Assembly: GCF_040892545.1 (NCBI RefSeq) | Contig: NZ_CP156079.1 | Coordinates: forward strand, 434,001 to 498,000 | From: Paracidovorax avenae | GTDB lineage: Bacteria > Pseudomonadota > Gammaproteobacteria > Burkholderiales > Burkholderiaceae_C | DNA: 64,000 nt | Direction of reading: 5' to 3' | Shown here: positions 1-9,334 of the stretch, one piece after another | Layout of the letters: the number at the start of each line of letters is the position of its first letter | How positions within the stretch are numbered: position 1 is the stretch's first letter | Program-made: the position numbers and the translations under genes | The notes under the pieces: generated by a model | Database searches by the model: none | Told to the model about the DNA's origin: nothing | The model's input: only the letters and a program-made list of their open reading frames with translations

Positions 1-1258
1 CGGTGGCGCCGTCCAGCACCACGCGCACGGTGCCGCCTTCGGGCGAGAAGTCGATGGCGTTGTCGATGAGGTTGCCGAGGGCCAGGGTGATGAGATCGGC
101 CTCCCAGGGGCCGCTTGCTCCGGCCCCTTCCAGTTGCAGGCGCACCCCGCGTTGGGAGGCTCGCGCCCCGCACTGGCGCAGGGCGGCCTCGGCGCAGGCG
201 CGCAGCGCCACCGGTGCGGCGCCGGCCTCGGCGTGCTGGCGCTGCTCCAGCTTGCTCAGTTCCAGCAGCCGGTCCACGAGGCGCTGCAGCCGTTCGCTCT
301 GGTCCACCACCTGGGCCGCGAACTGCCGGCGGTCGTCCCCGGGCAGGTCGTCCTGCAGCAGCTCGCCCGCGCCGCGGATGGCGGCCACGGGGCTCTTGAG
401 TTCGTGGGTCAGGGCGCGCACGTAGCCCTCGATGTAGTCGCGGCCCGCGAGGCGCTCGCGCATGTGGTCCATGGCCCGCGCGAGGTCGCCGAGTTCGCCG
501 GGCACGCGCGGCACGGCGGGCGGCGGCCCGCCCCCGTCGCCCGGCGCCTGCACGCTGAGGGCATAGTCGCGCAGGCGGCGCACGTGCCACACGGTCCACA
601 CGGTGACGGCCACGCCCACGGCCGCGGAGAGCGCGAGCAGCAGCAATCCGCCTTGCAGCACCTTGCGTTCGGCACGGTCGATGAAGCGCTGCACCGTGCG
701 CGTCGGCTTGGCGACGGTGAGCACGCCACCGATCCGCCGCTCCCCGCCAGGGGCACCGTCGATCCAGATCGGCGCGGCCACATACATCACGCCGCTGGTG
801 TCGTCGGTCTGCACGTCGCGCGTGGCGCGGGCGCCGTATTCGCCGCGCAGCGTGCGGGCCACGTCGCGCCACTGCGAATAGTCATCGCCCACGGCGCGCC
901 GCTCGGTATCGAAGACCACGCGCCCGCGCGCATCGGTCACGTAGATGCGGAAATCCAGTGTCTGCTTGGACAACCCCCAGATGGAGGCATCGACCGGCCG
1001 GCTCGCGTAGCGCCGCACGTGGCGTGCGAAATCGCTTTCCGGCGTTCCGGGTGCGCCCTGCGCGCCCGCTGCCAGTCGCCCGCTCGCGAGGTCGTCGCTC
1101 GCCAGTTCCGCCAGCAGGTTGGCGGTGTCCACCATCATGTCCTCCATCACCTCCCGCACGCTGGGCTTGATCTCGGCCGTGAACACCCGCAGCACGAAGA
1201 ACGCCGCGATGCCGTTGATGAGGAAGAACGCGAAAAGCAGCCGCAATCCGAGGCGCAT
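1..1258 (-). CDS. creC: CreC-type sensor histidine kinase, C-terminus cut by window edge
   Basis: Inner-membrane sensor kinase that should phosphorylate the CreB-type regulator encoded just upstream in transcription. The visible 419 residues give a first membrane segment at about 5-27, a periplasmic sensor region, a second segment at about 203-226, HAMP-like linker, the phospho-acceptor histidine about H285 in a HELKSP motif, and the N-box (NLIDNAIDF) of the ATPase domain near the edge. The remaining ATP-binding G boxes lie outside the window. The start is the ATG following the 56-base gap after creB. The pairing with a CreB-like regulator and the HELKSP context support CreC; the signal it senses cannot be read from the sequence. 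Confidence 0.85.
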   Translation of the reverse strand, partial: MRLGLRLLFAFFLINGIAAFFVLRVFTAEIKPSVREVMEDMMVDTANLLAELASDDLASGRLAAGAQGAPGTPESDFARHVRRYASRPVDASIWGLSKQTLDFRIYVTDARGRVVFDTERRAVGDDYSQWRDVARTLRGEYGARATRDVQTDDTSGVMYVAAPIWIDGAPGGERRIGGVLTVAKPTRTVQRFIDRAERKVLQGGLLLLALSAAVGVAVTVWTVWHVRRLRDYALSVQAPGDGGGPPPAVPRVPGELGDLARAMDHMRERLAGRDYIEGYVRALTHELKSPVAAIRGAGELLQDDLPGDDRRQFAAQVVDQSERLQRLVDRLLELSKLEQRQHAEAGAAPVALRACAEAALRQCGARASQRGVRLQLEGAGASGPWEADLITLALGNLIDNAIDFSPEGGTVRVVLDGAT

Positions 1259-1314
1259 GGGTCAAGCTCCTTGCCAGCGGAAGGGGGATGGCGCGAAGCG
1301 CGTCAGGGGTGGCT

Positions 1315-1998
1315 TCATACCTCTAGTGAATAGCCCATGCCCCTGTGCGTGCGGATGTACTCGCGCGACGGGTCGGCCTCGCGCAGCTTGGCGCGCAGGG
1401 TCTTGATGTGCGTGTCCACGGTGCGATCGGTGCTCTCGCTGTCGCCGCCCCAGGCGCCGGCCAGCAGGGCATCGCGCGTGTGGATGCGGCCCGCGCCCGC
1501 GAGCAGCTGGGACAGCAGGCGGTATTCGCGGCGCGTGAGCTCCAGCGGGCGTCCGTGCAGGTGCATGCGCTGGCCGGTAGCGTCGTCATGGAAGGGGCCG
1601 GCGGCCGAGCGGGCATGTGCCACCGCAGGCACGGCGGCGCGGCGCAGCAGGGCCTTGGCCCGGGCAGCCAGTTCGCGCGGGCTGAAAGGCTTGGGCAGGT
1701 AGTCGTCGGCACCGAGTTCCAGTCCCAGCACGCGATCGATCTCTTCCCCGTGGGCGCTGAGCATGAGCACGGGCAGGGCGCTGCCCTGCTGCCGCAATTC
1801 ACGCAGCAGGTCCAGGCCGCTGCCGTCGGGCAGGCCCACGTCCAGCACCAGCAGGTCGAAGCGATGGGCGCGCAGCAGGCCGCGGGCATCGCCCAGCAGC
1901 AGGCTGTGGCTCACTGCCAGGCCGTCGCGTTCCAGGGCGTAGGCCACTGTGCGCGCGATGGCCGGGTCGTCCTCCACGAGCAGCAGGCGTGCCGCCAT
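1315..1998 (-). CDS. creB: CreB-type response regulator (OmpR family)
   Basis: Cytoplasmic DNA-binding response regulator, 227 residues. The receiver domain (about 1-120) has the acidic pair ED at 9-11, phospho-acceptor D53 (LVLDVGLPDG) and the conserved K in DYLPKPF. The C-terminal winged helix (about 135-225) is of OmpR/PhoB type and ends with the typical RGMGYSLE. It starts 2 bases after the marC stop and is followed by creC, so marC-creB-creC are probably co-transcribed. In the CreBC family this controls carbon-source and beta-lactam-response genes; targets here are unknown. Confidence 0.87.
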   Translation of the reverse strand: MAARLLLVEDDPAIARTVAYALERDGLAVSHSLLLGDARGLLRAHRFDLLVLDVGLPDGSGLDLLRELRQQGSALPVLMLSAHGEEIDRVLGLELGADDYLPKPFSPRELAARAKALLRRAAVPAVAHARSAAGPFHDDATGQRMHLHGRPLELTRREYRLLSQLLAGAGRIHTRDALLAGAWGGDSESTDRTVDTHIKTLRAKLREADPSREYIRTHRGMGYSLEV

Positions 1999-2000
1999 GG

Positions 2001-2636
2001 TCAGCGCGCCACCAGCACGGGAAAGAGCTTGCCCAGCCCGTCGGCCATCACCTCGACCGCCAGAGCGGCCAGGATCAGGCCCATGAGCCGCGTCATCACG
2101 TTGATGCCGGTCTTGCCCAGCACGCGCGCGATCGGGTCGGCCAGTGCGAAGCACACCGCCGTGGCCAGGGCGATGACCACGCCATAGCCCACGAGCGCCA
2201 GGTGCTGCCAGAAGGTCTGCGCCCGGTCGGCGTAGATCACCACGGTGGACATGCTCGCCGGCCCGGTGAGCAGCGGGATCGTGAGCGGCACCACGGCGAT
2301 GCTGTCGCCCTGGGCCGCCTTCTCGGCGCCTTCCTCCAGCTCGTGCGTGTGCGGTTTCGCTTCCGCGGGCTGGGCGTTGAGCATGTTCATCGCGCTGATG
2401 AGCAGCAGCATGCCGCCACCCACCTGGAAGCTCTGCAGCGAAATGTTGAAGAACTCCAGGATCTGCAGGCCCAGCAGCGCGCAGGCCGCGATGACGCAGA
2501 ACGCGCTGAAGGCCGCCACCTGGATGGTGCGCTGCCGCTGCCGTGGCGAGAACCCGTCGGTGTAGTGGATGAAGAAGGGCACGATGGCCAGCGGGTTCAC
2601 GATGGCCAGCAGGGTGATGAGGGGCTTGAGGTCCAT
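2001..2636 (-). CDS. MarC family inner-membrane protein
   Basis: A 211-residue polytopic membrane protein of the MarC/UPF0056 family with about six hydrophobic segments. The N-terminus (LITLLAIVNPLAIVPFF) carries the family's hallmark NP in the first helix. A soluble, charged loop rich in Glu lies near residues 90-110 (around EEGAEKAAQGDS). The function of the family is unresolved; the old link to multiple antibiotic resistance was withdrawn, and a transport role is only presumed. It sits between the dehydrogenase gene (18 bases upstream) and creB, in one minus-strand transcription unit. Confidence 0.85.
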   Translation of the reverse strand: MDLKPLITLLAIVNPLAIVPFFIHYTDGFSPRQRQRTIQVAAFSAFCVIAACALLGLQILEFFNISLQSFQVGGGMLLLISAMNMLNAQPAEAKPHTHELEEGAEKAAQGDSIAVVPLTIPLLTGPASMSTVVIYADRAQTFWQHLALVGYGVVIALATAVCFALADPIARVLGKTGINVMTRLMGLILAALAVEVMADGLGKLFPVLVAR

Positions 2637-2654
2637 GGAATGTCGGTGTCCGGT

Positions 2655-3404
2655 TCAGCGGCCGCCAGAAACGTCCAGCAGGCTCATGGTGGTGTAGCTC
2701 GCGGCGTCCGACAGCAGCCAGACGATGGATTCGGCCACTTCTTCCGGCGTGCCGCCCCGGCCCATGGGCACCTGGTGGGCAAGGTCGCGCACACGGTCGG
2801 GCAACCCTCCGCTCGCGTGGATCTCGGTATCGATCAGGCCGGGCCGCACCGCGTTCACCCGGATGCCTTCCGCGGCCACTTCGCGCGCGAGGCCCACCGT
2901 GAGCACGTCGATGGCGCCCTTGGCTGCCGCGTAGTCCACGTACTGGTGGGCGGCGCCCAGGCGGGCTGCGGCGCTGGAAACGTTGACGATGCTGCCGCCC
3001 TGGCCGCCGCGCTGCAGGCCCATGCGCCGAACTGCCTCGCGGGCGCAGTAGAAGCTGCCCAGCACGTTGATGTCGAACATGCGCCGCAGCCGCTGGCCGC
3101 TCATTTCGGACACGCGTGCCGGCACGTCCACCACGCCGGCATTGTTCACCAGGCCCGACAGCCGGCCCCACTGCGCGTCCACCGCCTCGAACAGCGCCAC
3201 GACCTGCGACTCGTCCGCCACGTCCGCCTGGATGGCCATGGCTTCGCCGCCTTCCGCCCGGATGGCATCGACCACGCGCCCGGCCGCGGCGGCGTCGCGC
3301 GCGTAGTTCACCGCCACGGCCCAGCCATGCCGGGCGGCCAGCCGGGCGGTGGCTGCGCCGATGCCCCGGCTGCCTCCCGTCACCAAAACCACTTTCTTGT
3401 CCAT
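2655..3404 (-). CDS. SDR family NAD(P)-dependent oxidoreductase
   Basis: Classical short-chain dehydrogenase of 249 residues, cytoplasmic. The Rossmann glycine motif TGGSRGIG is at about 9-16, the NNAG motif near 87-90, the catalytic Ser in NVSSA near 140-144 and the YxxxK pair (YAAAK) near 157-161. Length and motif spacing are those of the FabG-like/glucose dehydrogenase-like SDRs. Substrate cannot be assigned. It has a good AGGAG-type ribosome site before the ATG and is transcribed away from the dienelactone hydrolase gene, with a 135-base divergent gap between them. Confidence 0.88.
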   Translation of the reverse strand: MDKKVVLVTGGSRGIGAATARLAARHGWAVAVNYARDAAAAGRVVDAIRAEGGEAMAIQADVADESQVVALFEAVDAQWGRLSGLVNNAGVVDVPARVSEMSGQRLRRMFDINVLGSFYCAREAVRRMGLQRGGQGGSIVNVSSAAARLGAAHQYVDYAAAKGAIDVLTVGLAREVAAEGIRVNAVRPGLIDTEIHASGGLPDRVRDLAHQVPMGRGGTPEEVAESIVWLLSDAASYTTMSLLDVSGGR

Positions 3405-3539
3405 GGGTGCGTCTCCTGCAAGAATGCCGTGGCGCGATTACAGCACTGCCGTGCCCGGCGCGGGCCGGCTGCTGCGATCGATTCCCGTCGCCCCCTCCCC
3501 CGGGGGCGTTCAACCCGTCCATACCGAAGGAGTGACAAC

Positions 3540-4229
3540 ATGGGCAGTTTCGTGGATCTGGCCTCGGCCGATGGTTTCAAGGTGCCGGCCTGGGTGGCGC
3601 AGCCCGAAGGCCGGGCGCGCGGCGCCGTGGTGGTCCTGCAGGAGATCTTCGGCGTCAACTCGCACATCCGCTCCGTGGCCGACCGCTATGCGGCCGCGGG
3701 CTACCTCGCGGTGGCGCCCGCCACCTTCGCGCGCGTGAAGCCCGGCGTGGAACTGGGCTACACCGAAGACGACATGAAGGAAGGTTTCGGCCTGAAGCAG
3801 CAGGTGGAGGCGCTGCCCGGTGCGGGCGTGCTGCCCGACATCCAGGCGGCCATCGACCATGCGGCGCAGCAGAGCGGCGGCAAGGTCGGCATCGTGGGCT
3901 ACTGCTGGGGCGGCCTGCTGTCCTGGCGGGCGGCGTGCGAACTCCGGGGCCTGGCGGCCGCGGCCGTCTATTACGGCGGCGGCATCACGGGCGACCAGGA
4001 AGTGGCGCGCACCCCGCGCTGCCCGGTGATCGCGCACTTCGGCAAGCGCGACCACTACATCCCGCTCGAAGGCGTGGAGACTTTCCGCAAGGCGCACCCG
4101 GAGGTCGAGGTGCATGTCTATGAAGCCGACCACGGCTTCAACTGCGACCAGCGCGGCTCCTATGACGCGCCGTCCGCAGACCTGGCGCGCGAGCGCACGC
4201 TGGCGTTCTTCGCGAAGCACCTGGGCTGA
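3540..4229 (+). CDS. dienelactone hydrolase family protein
   Basis: Alpha/beta hydrolase of 229 residues. The nucleophile is a cysteine, C122 in GYCWGG, which is the dienelactone hydrolase variant of the nucleophile elbow; the acid is the Asp in FGKRDHYIP and the base the His in ADHGFNC near residue 200. Family members hydrolyse dienelactone in chlorocatechol or protocatechuate-type pathways, but no aromatic pathway genes neighbour it, so the substrate is open. The start is ATG at 3540, preceded by GAAGGAG at proper spacing. Confidence 0.88.
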   Translation: MGSFVDLASADGFKVPAWVAQPEGRARGAVVVLQEIFGVNSHIRSVADRYAAAGYLAVAPATFARVKPGVELGYTEDDMKEGFGLKQQVEALPGAGVLPDIQAAIDHAAQQSGGKVGIVGYCWGGLLSWRAACELRGLAAAAVYYGGGITGDQEVARTPRCPVIAHFGKRDHYIPLEGVETFRKAHPEVEVHVYEADHGFNCDQRGSYDAPSADLARERTLAFFAKHLG

Positions 4230-4259
4230 GGGCCGCAGGGGTTGGGAGCCGCCGATGCG

Positions 4260-5153
4260 TCAGGGCGATGGATCGGCGACGCCCCCGGGGCGGGCCAGTG
4301 TCTGCAGCATCAGCGCATGCATCGCGTCCACGGCGGCCGAGCGCTGCGATGCCTTGCTGCGCAGCGCCGCCACCTCCATGGCCTCCAGGGCCGGCAGCAT
4401 GAAGCCCGCCGGCAGGTTGCTCAACACCTGCAGATGCGCGGGCACGCTGCACCGCGTGCACACCGCCACGGCCAGCCCGCTTTCCACGGCTGCCAGCTGG
4501 CCCGCCAGGCTGGAGCTGTGGTACACGATGCGGTAGGGCCGGCGCTGCTGCGCCAGGCCGTCGAGGGTGGCCGTGCGGGCCATGCTGCCGGTTTCGTACA
4601 CCGCGATGGGCAGGGGGGCTTTGCGCCAGACCTCGTATTGCGGTGAGCCCACCCACACCAGGGGCTCCCGGAAAAGCAGACGGCCGCGCTGCGGCTTGTC
4701 GCGCGATACGAGGGCCAGGTCCAGCTCGCCCCGGACCACCTTGGGGATCAGCGAAGTCGACTGCTCGCACGTCAGTTCGATGTCCACCGCGTGGTGGCGC
4801 CCCGCGAAGCTGCGCAGCAAGGGGGTGAGGTAGCGGGCCGCATAGTCGTCCGGCACGCCCAGCCGCACGCGCCCGGAGAGGTCCGGGCCGCACAGCGCGG
4901 CCTGTGCCTCGGCCTGCAGTGCCAGCATGCGCCGCGCGTAGCCGAGCAGTTCCGCACCCGCCGGCGTCACCTGCAGCTGGCGCGGTCCGCGCAGCAGCAC
5001 GGGCTTGCCCAGCGCCGCCTCCAGCTTCTTGATCTGCATGCTGACCGCGGCCTGCGACCGGTGCACCACAGGCGCCGCCGCCGAGAGCGAGCCGGCATCC
5101 ACCACGGCGACCAGGGCACGCAGCCAGTCGATCTGCAGGTCCGGAAATCCCAT
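4260..5153 (-). CDS. LysR family transcriptional regulator
   Basis: A 297-residue LysR-type regulator. The N-terminal winged helix-turn-helix covers about 1-65 (LRALVAVVDAGSLSAAA..., then SQAAVSMQIKKLE). The periplasmic-binding-protein-like effector domain fills 90-290. It is divergently transcribed from the EamA exporter at 5243, and a 9-bp-arm palindrome sits 16 bases upstream of its start, so self-control and control of the exporter are likely. A GGAAGAGA ribosome site precedes the ATG. The inducer is unknown. Confidence 0.9.
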   Translation of the reverse strand: MGFPDLQIDWLRALVAVVDAGSLSAAAPVVHRSQAAVSMQIKKLEAALGKPVLLRGPRQLQVTPAGAELLGYARRMLALQAEAQAALCGPDLSGRVRLGVPDDYAARYLTPLLRSFAGRHHAVDIELTCEQSTSLIPKVVRGELDLALVSRDKPQRGRLLFREPLVWVGSPQYEVWRKAPLPIAVYETGSMARTATLDGLAQQRRPYRIVYHSSSLAGQLAAVESGLAVAVCTRCSVPAHLQVLSNLPAGFMLPALEAMEVAALRSKASQRSAAVDAMHALMLQTLARPGGVADPSP

Positions 5154-5168
5154 GGCTGTCTCTTCCAG

Positions 5169-5187
5169 TCATTCGATGATCGAATGA
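5169..5187. promoter_or_regulatory. Perfect palindrome, candidate LysR operator
   Basis: TCATTCGAT-G-ATCGAATGA has two perfect 9-base arms around one central base. It lies between the divergent LysR gene and the EamA exporter gene and contains the T-N11-A core expected of LysR binding sites (ATTCGATGATCGAAT). The position is seen; regulator binding is inferred. Confidence 0.6.
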
Positions 5188-5242
5188 TAGCGTGGTGAAC
5201 TATTTGCTTTACGGGATGCCTTCGCCCGCGGAGCATGCAGGC

Positions 5243-6202
5243 ATGTCCCAGTCACCCTTCCGGCCACAGTCCCAGGCATTCCCTTCTCCGGCCGTCCACG
5301 CCCGCGAGCGGCGCCATCGGGAGTCGCAAGGCGCATGGCTGCTCGCCGTTGGCGGGGTGCTGCTGGGCACGGTCGGCGTGTTCGTGGAAGAGGCAGGCCA
5401 GCCGCCGCTGGTGACCGTGTGGTTCCGCTGCGTATTCGGTGCGCTCGCCCTGCTGCTCTGGGGACTGGCCACGGGCCGGTCCCCGGAGCTGCGCATCCGG
5501 GGCCGCAGTACGTGGGTGGTCCTGGCGGCGGGCGGCTTCATGGTGATGAACTGGGCGCTGTTCTTCGCGGCCATCCCGCGCACATCCATCGGTGTGGCCA
5601 CCATCGTCTTCCACATCCAGCCCGTGTGGCTGCTGCTCTACAGCGCGCTGGTGCTGCGCGAGGCCGTGCCTCGCCGGCAGCAGTTCGCCACCGCGGTAGC
5701 TCTGGGCGGGCTGATCCTCACGACGGGGCTGTGGGGTGGCGCCGCCCGCACGGGGCAGGGGGACGCGCAATACACGACGGGTCTGCTGCTGTGCCTGGCG
5801 GGATCGCTGTGCTATGCCGGCGTGACCATCCTGGCCCAGCGGCAGCAGGGCGTCAGTCCCTTCGCGCTGGCGTGGTGGCAGTGCGCGGTCGGCGCGGTAT
5901 CGCTCGTGTGGGCGCCACTCCTGTACGGCTGGCCCGGCCAGGCCGCGGCCTGGGGCTGGCTGGCGGGCCTGGGAGTGCTGCACACGGGGCTGGCTTACTC
6001 CATCCTCTTCGCGGGCATGGCACGCCTGCCGCTCAGCCGCATCGCGGTCCTGCAGTACGTGTACCCCCTCACCGCGGTACTGCTGGACGGCATGGTGTAT
6101 GGCAAGACCCTCGGGGGCCTCCAGTGGACGGGCGTCGGGCTCATGGGGGTGGCGCTGTGGGCGATCAAGTCGCGCACCGCCGCTCCGCGCCAGAAGCGAT
6201 AA
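5243..6202 (+). CDS. EamA/DMT family transporter
   Basis: Inner-membrane exporter of the drug/metabolite superfamily, 319 residues from the chosen start, with about ten hydrophobic segments forming two EamA repeats (about 30-165 and 180-310). ATG 5243 is preferred because a GCGGAG ribosome site lies 9 bases upstream. An in-frame ATG at 5216 and GTG at 5192 would extend it, but the GTG is only 5 bases from the palindrome and has no ribosome site. The substrate is unknown; these proteins often export amino acids or metabolites, and the adjacent LysR gene probably controls it. Confidence 0.85.
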   Translation: MSQSPFRPQSQAFPSPAVHARERRHRESQGAWLLAVGGVLLGTVGVFVEEAGQPPLVTVWFRCVFGALALLLWGLATGRSPELRIRGRSTWVVLAAGGFMVMNWALFFAAIPRTSIGVATIVFHIQPVWLLLYSALVLREAVPRRQQFATAVALGGLILTTGLWGGAARTGQGDAQYTTGLLLCLAGSLCYAGVTILAQRQQGVSPFALAWWQCAVGAVSLVWAPLLYGWPGQAAAWGWLAGLGVLHTGLAYSILFAGMARLPLSRIAVLQYVYPLTAVLLDGMVYGKTLGGLQWTGVGLMGVALWAIKSRTAAPRQKR

Positions 6203-6470
6203 AGAATGAAAGCCTGCAGCGCAAATTCTTCCCTGGCGAGACTCTGCACTTCCATGGAAGATAGCGTCTGGCCGGATCACTGCAATGATCCACGCGCCTG
6301 CGCCGCAGCCCGCGAAACCGGCACAGCATCACCCGTCCGATGGCCGCGGAGCAGGCCATGCCAGCAGACGCCGTGGAACCGGCTTCGCCAGGCCACCGGC
6401 GTCTTCCCATGCCCGCCCTGCGCGGCAGGGCGAGAGCGGGGAAGCTGCGCAGTCGCTTAAGGGGGGCTGT

Positions 6471-8039
6471 TCAATGCGCGCCAGCCGCCGCGTCCGCACT
6501 GCCGGCACTGGCGCGCACCGGGTGGGCCAGCCAGACCAGGGGAATCAGCAGCAGGAACAACACGGCCGAGGCATAGAAGATATCGTTGGCCGCCAGCATG
6601 AAGGCCTGCTGGTTCACCAGCCGCTCGACCTGCGCGAGCGCCTGCTCCGCCGTCAATCCTCCTGCCTGCAGCCCTTGCAGCGTCTGCGTGACGGCCACTC
6701 CACCCTGCTGCAGGCCCTCGGTCAACTGCGCATGGTGCAGCGTGGCACGCCGCTCCCACAGCGTGGTGGACACGGACGTGCCGATGGCTCCGGCCGTGAT
6801 GCGCATGAAGTTCGACAGTCCGGAGGCCGAGGGAATGCGCGCCGGTGCGATCTCCGACAGCGTGAGCGTCACCAGCGGGATGAAGAAGAACGCCATGGCG
6901 ATGCCCTGGATGATGGTGGGCACCATGATGGTCGTCAGGTCCGCCTGCGTGTTGAACCGCGAGCGCATCCACAGCACCAGCGCGAACACGAGGAAGGCGA
7001 AGGTCGCGAAACGGCGCGGGTCCACCTTGGCGATGTTCTTGCCCACCACCGGCGAGAGCACCAGTGCCAGCAGACCCACTGGCGCCATCACCATGCCCGC
7101 CTGCGTGGCCGTGTAGCCCATGTACTGCTGGAGCCAGAGCGGCAGCAGCACCACGTTGCCGAAGAACAGGCCATAGCCCACCGAGGTGGCGAGCGCCCCG
7201 GCCCAGAAGTTGCGGATCTTGAAGAGCGACAGGTCCACCACGGGGTGCTCCTCGCCGCGCTCCCAGACCATGAAGGTGATGAAGCCCACAACGGCCACCA
7301 CGCCGCAGGCCACGACCCAGGGCGAAGCGAACCAGTCATGCTCCTTGCCGATGTCCAGCATCACCTGCATCGCCGCCACCCAGATGACGAGCAGGGCCAG
7401 GCCGACGGAGTCGATCGGCAGCGCACGCCGCTCGGACTCGCGCTTGTGGAAGATGCCCCAGGTGACGAGCACCGCAACGATGCCCACCGGCACGTTGATG
7501 TAGAAGATCCACGGCCAGGTCATGTTGTCCGTGATCCAGCCGCCCAGCAGCGGTCCCATGACCGGCGCGATGAGCGTGGTCATCGACCACATCGCCATGG
7601 CCAGCCCGGCCAGCGCCTTGGGATAGCTGGAGAGCAGCAGCGACTGCGACAGCGGAATCATCGGCCCGGCCACGAAACCCTGCAGTGCGCGGAAGGCGAT
7701 GAGCGTGGCCATGTTGGGCGCCAGGCCACACAGCAGCGACGCGATGACGAAGAGCGTCACGCTGGCCACGAACAGGCGCACCTGCCCGAAGCGCTGCGAC
7801 AGCCAGCCGGTGAGCGGCACCGCGATGGCGTTGGCCACCGCGAAGCTGGTGATGACCCAGGTGCCCTGCGTGGGGCTCACGCCCAGGTCGCCCGCGATGG
7901 CGGGCAGCGACACGTTGGCGATCGACGTGTCCAGCACGTTCATGAATGTGGCCGCCGAGAGGGCCAGCGTGCCCCACATGCGCGCGCTGCCTTCGAGCGG
8001 TGGCGGCGCCAGGGGCGTTGTGTGGGTGGGAGAGGACAT
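6471..8039 (-). CDS. emrB: EmrB/QacA-type MFS multidrug exporter (DHA2)
   Basis: A 522-residue major facilitator with about 14 transmembrane segments, typical of the DHA2 subfamily. Visible marks are the start of helix 1 (FMNVLDTSIANVSLP), motif A (GWLSQRFGQVRLF) and motif C-like GPLLGGWI. It would work with the EmrA-like adaptor encoded 32 bases upstream and the outer-membrane lipoprotein beyond it as a three-part pump expelling hydrophobic toxicants. The long C-terminal loop between the last helices (about 440-490, Gln/Ala/Leu-rich) is typical. Last gene of a four-gene operon headed by marR. The 268 bases beyond its stop hold no gene, only a 12-bp palindrome at 6249-6260 and an inverted repeat at 6274-6291. 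Confidence 0.92.
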   Translation of the reverse strand: MSSPTHTTPLAPPPLEGSARMWGTLALSAATFMNVLDTSIANVSLPAIAGDLGVSPTQGTWVITSFAVANAIAVPLTGWLSQRFGQVRLFVASVTLFVIASLLCGLAPNMATLIAFRALQGFVAGPMIPLSQSLLLSSYPKALAGLAMAMWSMTTLIAPVMGPLLGGWITDNMTWPWIFYINVPVGIVAVLVTWGIFHKRESERRALPIDSVGLALLVIWVAAMQVMLDIGKEHDWFASPWVVACGVVAVVGFITFMVWERGEEHPVVDLSLFKIRNFWAGALATSVGYGLFFGNVVLLPLWLQQYMGYTATQAGMVMAPVGLLALVLSPVVGKNIAKVDPRRFATFAFLVFALVLWMRSRFNTQADLTTIMVPTIIQGIAMAFFFIPLVTLTLSEIAPARIPSASGLSNFMRITAGAIGTSVSTTLWERRATLHHAQLTEGLQQGGVAVTQTLQGLQAGGLTAEQALAQVERLVNQQAFMLAANDIFYASAVLFLLLIPLVWLAHPVRASAGSADAAAGAH

Positions 8040-8071
8040 GGAGGCTCCGAAAGGGGAGGGCGCCGCCGCGG

Positions 8072-9334
8072 TCAGTGGGCCTGCGTCCGGCTGCCGGCGC
8101 GGGTGGCCGGCCCTGCATTGGCTGCGATGATGCGGGCCACTTCTTCGTCGGCCCCCTTGTCGAGGCCGGCATACACGGCCGTCTGCGCCACCGCCTCGGC
8201 ACGCGGCGCGTCCGCCAGCAGCGCGCCTGCGCGGTCCTGGGTGTTCACCGTCACGTCCATGGACAGGCCCACGCGCAGAGGATGGTCCTTGAGCTGCTCG
8301 GCATCCAGGGCGATGCGCACGGGCACGCGCTGCACCACCTTGATCCAGTTGCCGGTGGCGTTCTGCGCGGGCAGCAGCGCGAACGCCGCGCCCGTGCCCA
8401 CGCCCAGCCCGACGACCTTGCCCGTGTACTCCACCTTGCTGCCGTAGAGATCGGCCGTGAGCGTGGCGGACTGGCCCAGGCGCAGGTTGCGCAGCTGGTT
8501 TTCCTTGAAGTTCGCGTCCACCCACACGTGGCTGAGCGGCACGATGGTCATGAGCGGCGCGCCGGGCGCCACGCGCTGGCCGAGCTGCACCGTGCGCTTG
8601 GCGACATAGCCGTCCACCGGAGCGGGCAGGGCCGTGCGGCGCTCGGCGAGATAGGCTTCGCGCACCTTCGCCGCGGCAGCGAGCACGTTGGGGTTCTCCT
8701 GCACAGGCACGCCCTGGGTGAGCGACTGGTTGCTGGTCAGCTGTTCACGTGCGGCTTCGACGCCGGCCTGCGCGGCGGCCAGGGCCGAGCGGGCCGCGTC
8801 CACCTGGTTTTGCGCATGCTGCAGCTCCTCCTTGGAGACCGCGCCGTTGCCCGAGAGGGATTGCCGGCGCTTCAGGTCTTCCTGGGCGCGCGCCACGTCC
8901 GACCGCGCCTTGGCCACCTCGGCCTGGCGCAGCGTGATCTGCGCATTCAGCGAACCGTTGTTCACGTACACCGTGCGCGCCTGCCGCACGGCCTGGGCCA
9001 GGCCCGCCTCGGCCTGGGCCAGCGCCACGCGGGCATCGGCCGGGTCCAACTGCACCAGTGGTGCGCCGGCCTTCACGAAGTCGGTATCGTCGGCCATGAT
9101 GGACATCACCGTGCCGCCCGTCTGCGGCGTGATCTGGATGACGTTGCCCTGCACGTAGGCGTTGTCGGTGCTCTCGTAGTGGCTCAGGACGAGCCAGTCG
9201 TACAGGCCCCACCCCGCGCCGGCCACGACGACCACGGCGGCGAGGGCCACGAGGGTCTTGCGGCGGCGGGCCTTGGCGTCCTGCGCGGTGGCCGGGGCGT
9301 TGGAGGGTGCGGAAGCGTTCTGGGGTGCGTTCAT
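8072..9334 (-). CDS. emrA: EmrA-type HlyD family membrane fusion protein
   Basis: Periplasmic adaptor of 420 residues, anchored by one N-terminal membrane segment (about 25-45). Next come the beta-barrel/lipoyl part (STDNAYVQGNVIQI), a long alpha-helical hairpin rich in Ala, Glu and Gln (about 110-210), then the second lipoyl half (PAPVDGYVAKRTV) and the C-terminal barrel. It would link the EmrB-like exporter to the outer-membrane channel. ATG 9334 is chosen because GGGGAGA lies just upstream; the frame is open further but without a ribosome site. Confidence 0.92.
   Translation of the reverse strand: MNAPQNASAPSNAPATAQDAKARRRKTLVALAAVVVVAGAGWGLYDWLVLSHYESTDNAYVQGNVIQITPQTGGTVMSIMADDTDFVKAGAPLVQLDPADARVALAQAEAGLAQAVRQARTVYVNNGSLNAQITLRQAEVAKARSDVARAQEDLKRRQSLSGNGAVSKEELQHAQNQVDAARSALAAAQAGVEAAREQLTSNQSLTQGVPVQENPNVLAAAAKVREAYLAERRTALPAPVDGYVAKRTVQLGQRVAPGAPLMTIVPLSHVWVDANFKENQLRNLRLGQSATLTADLYGSKVEYTGKVVGLGVGTGAAFALLPAQNATGNWIKVVQRVPVRIALDAEQLKDHPLRVGLSMDVTVNTQDRAGALLADAPRAEAVAQTAVYAGLDKGADEEVARIIAANAGPATRAGSRTQAH

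Noticed and set aside
1315..3522. A single 735-codon minus-strand frame joining creB to the dehydrogenase region
   Set aside because: Only its 3' part is creB; the upstream portion is out of frame with MarC and the dehydrogenase, both clear genes.
5192..5242. GTG 5192 as start of the EamA transporter
   Set aside because: No ribosome site, and it lies 5 bases from the palindromic operator; ATG 5243 has a better site.
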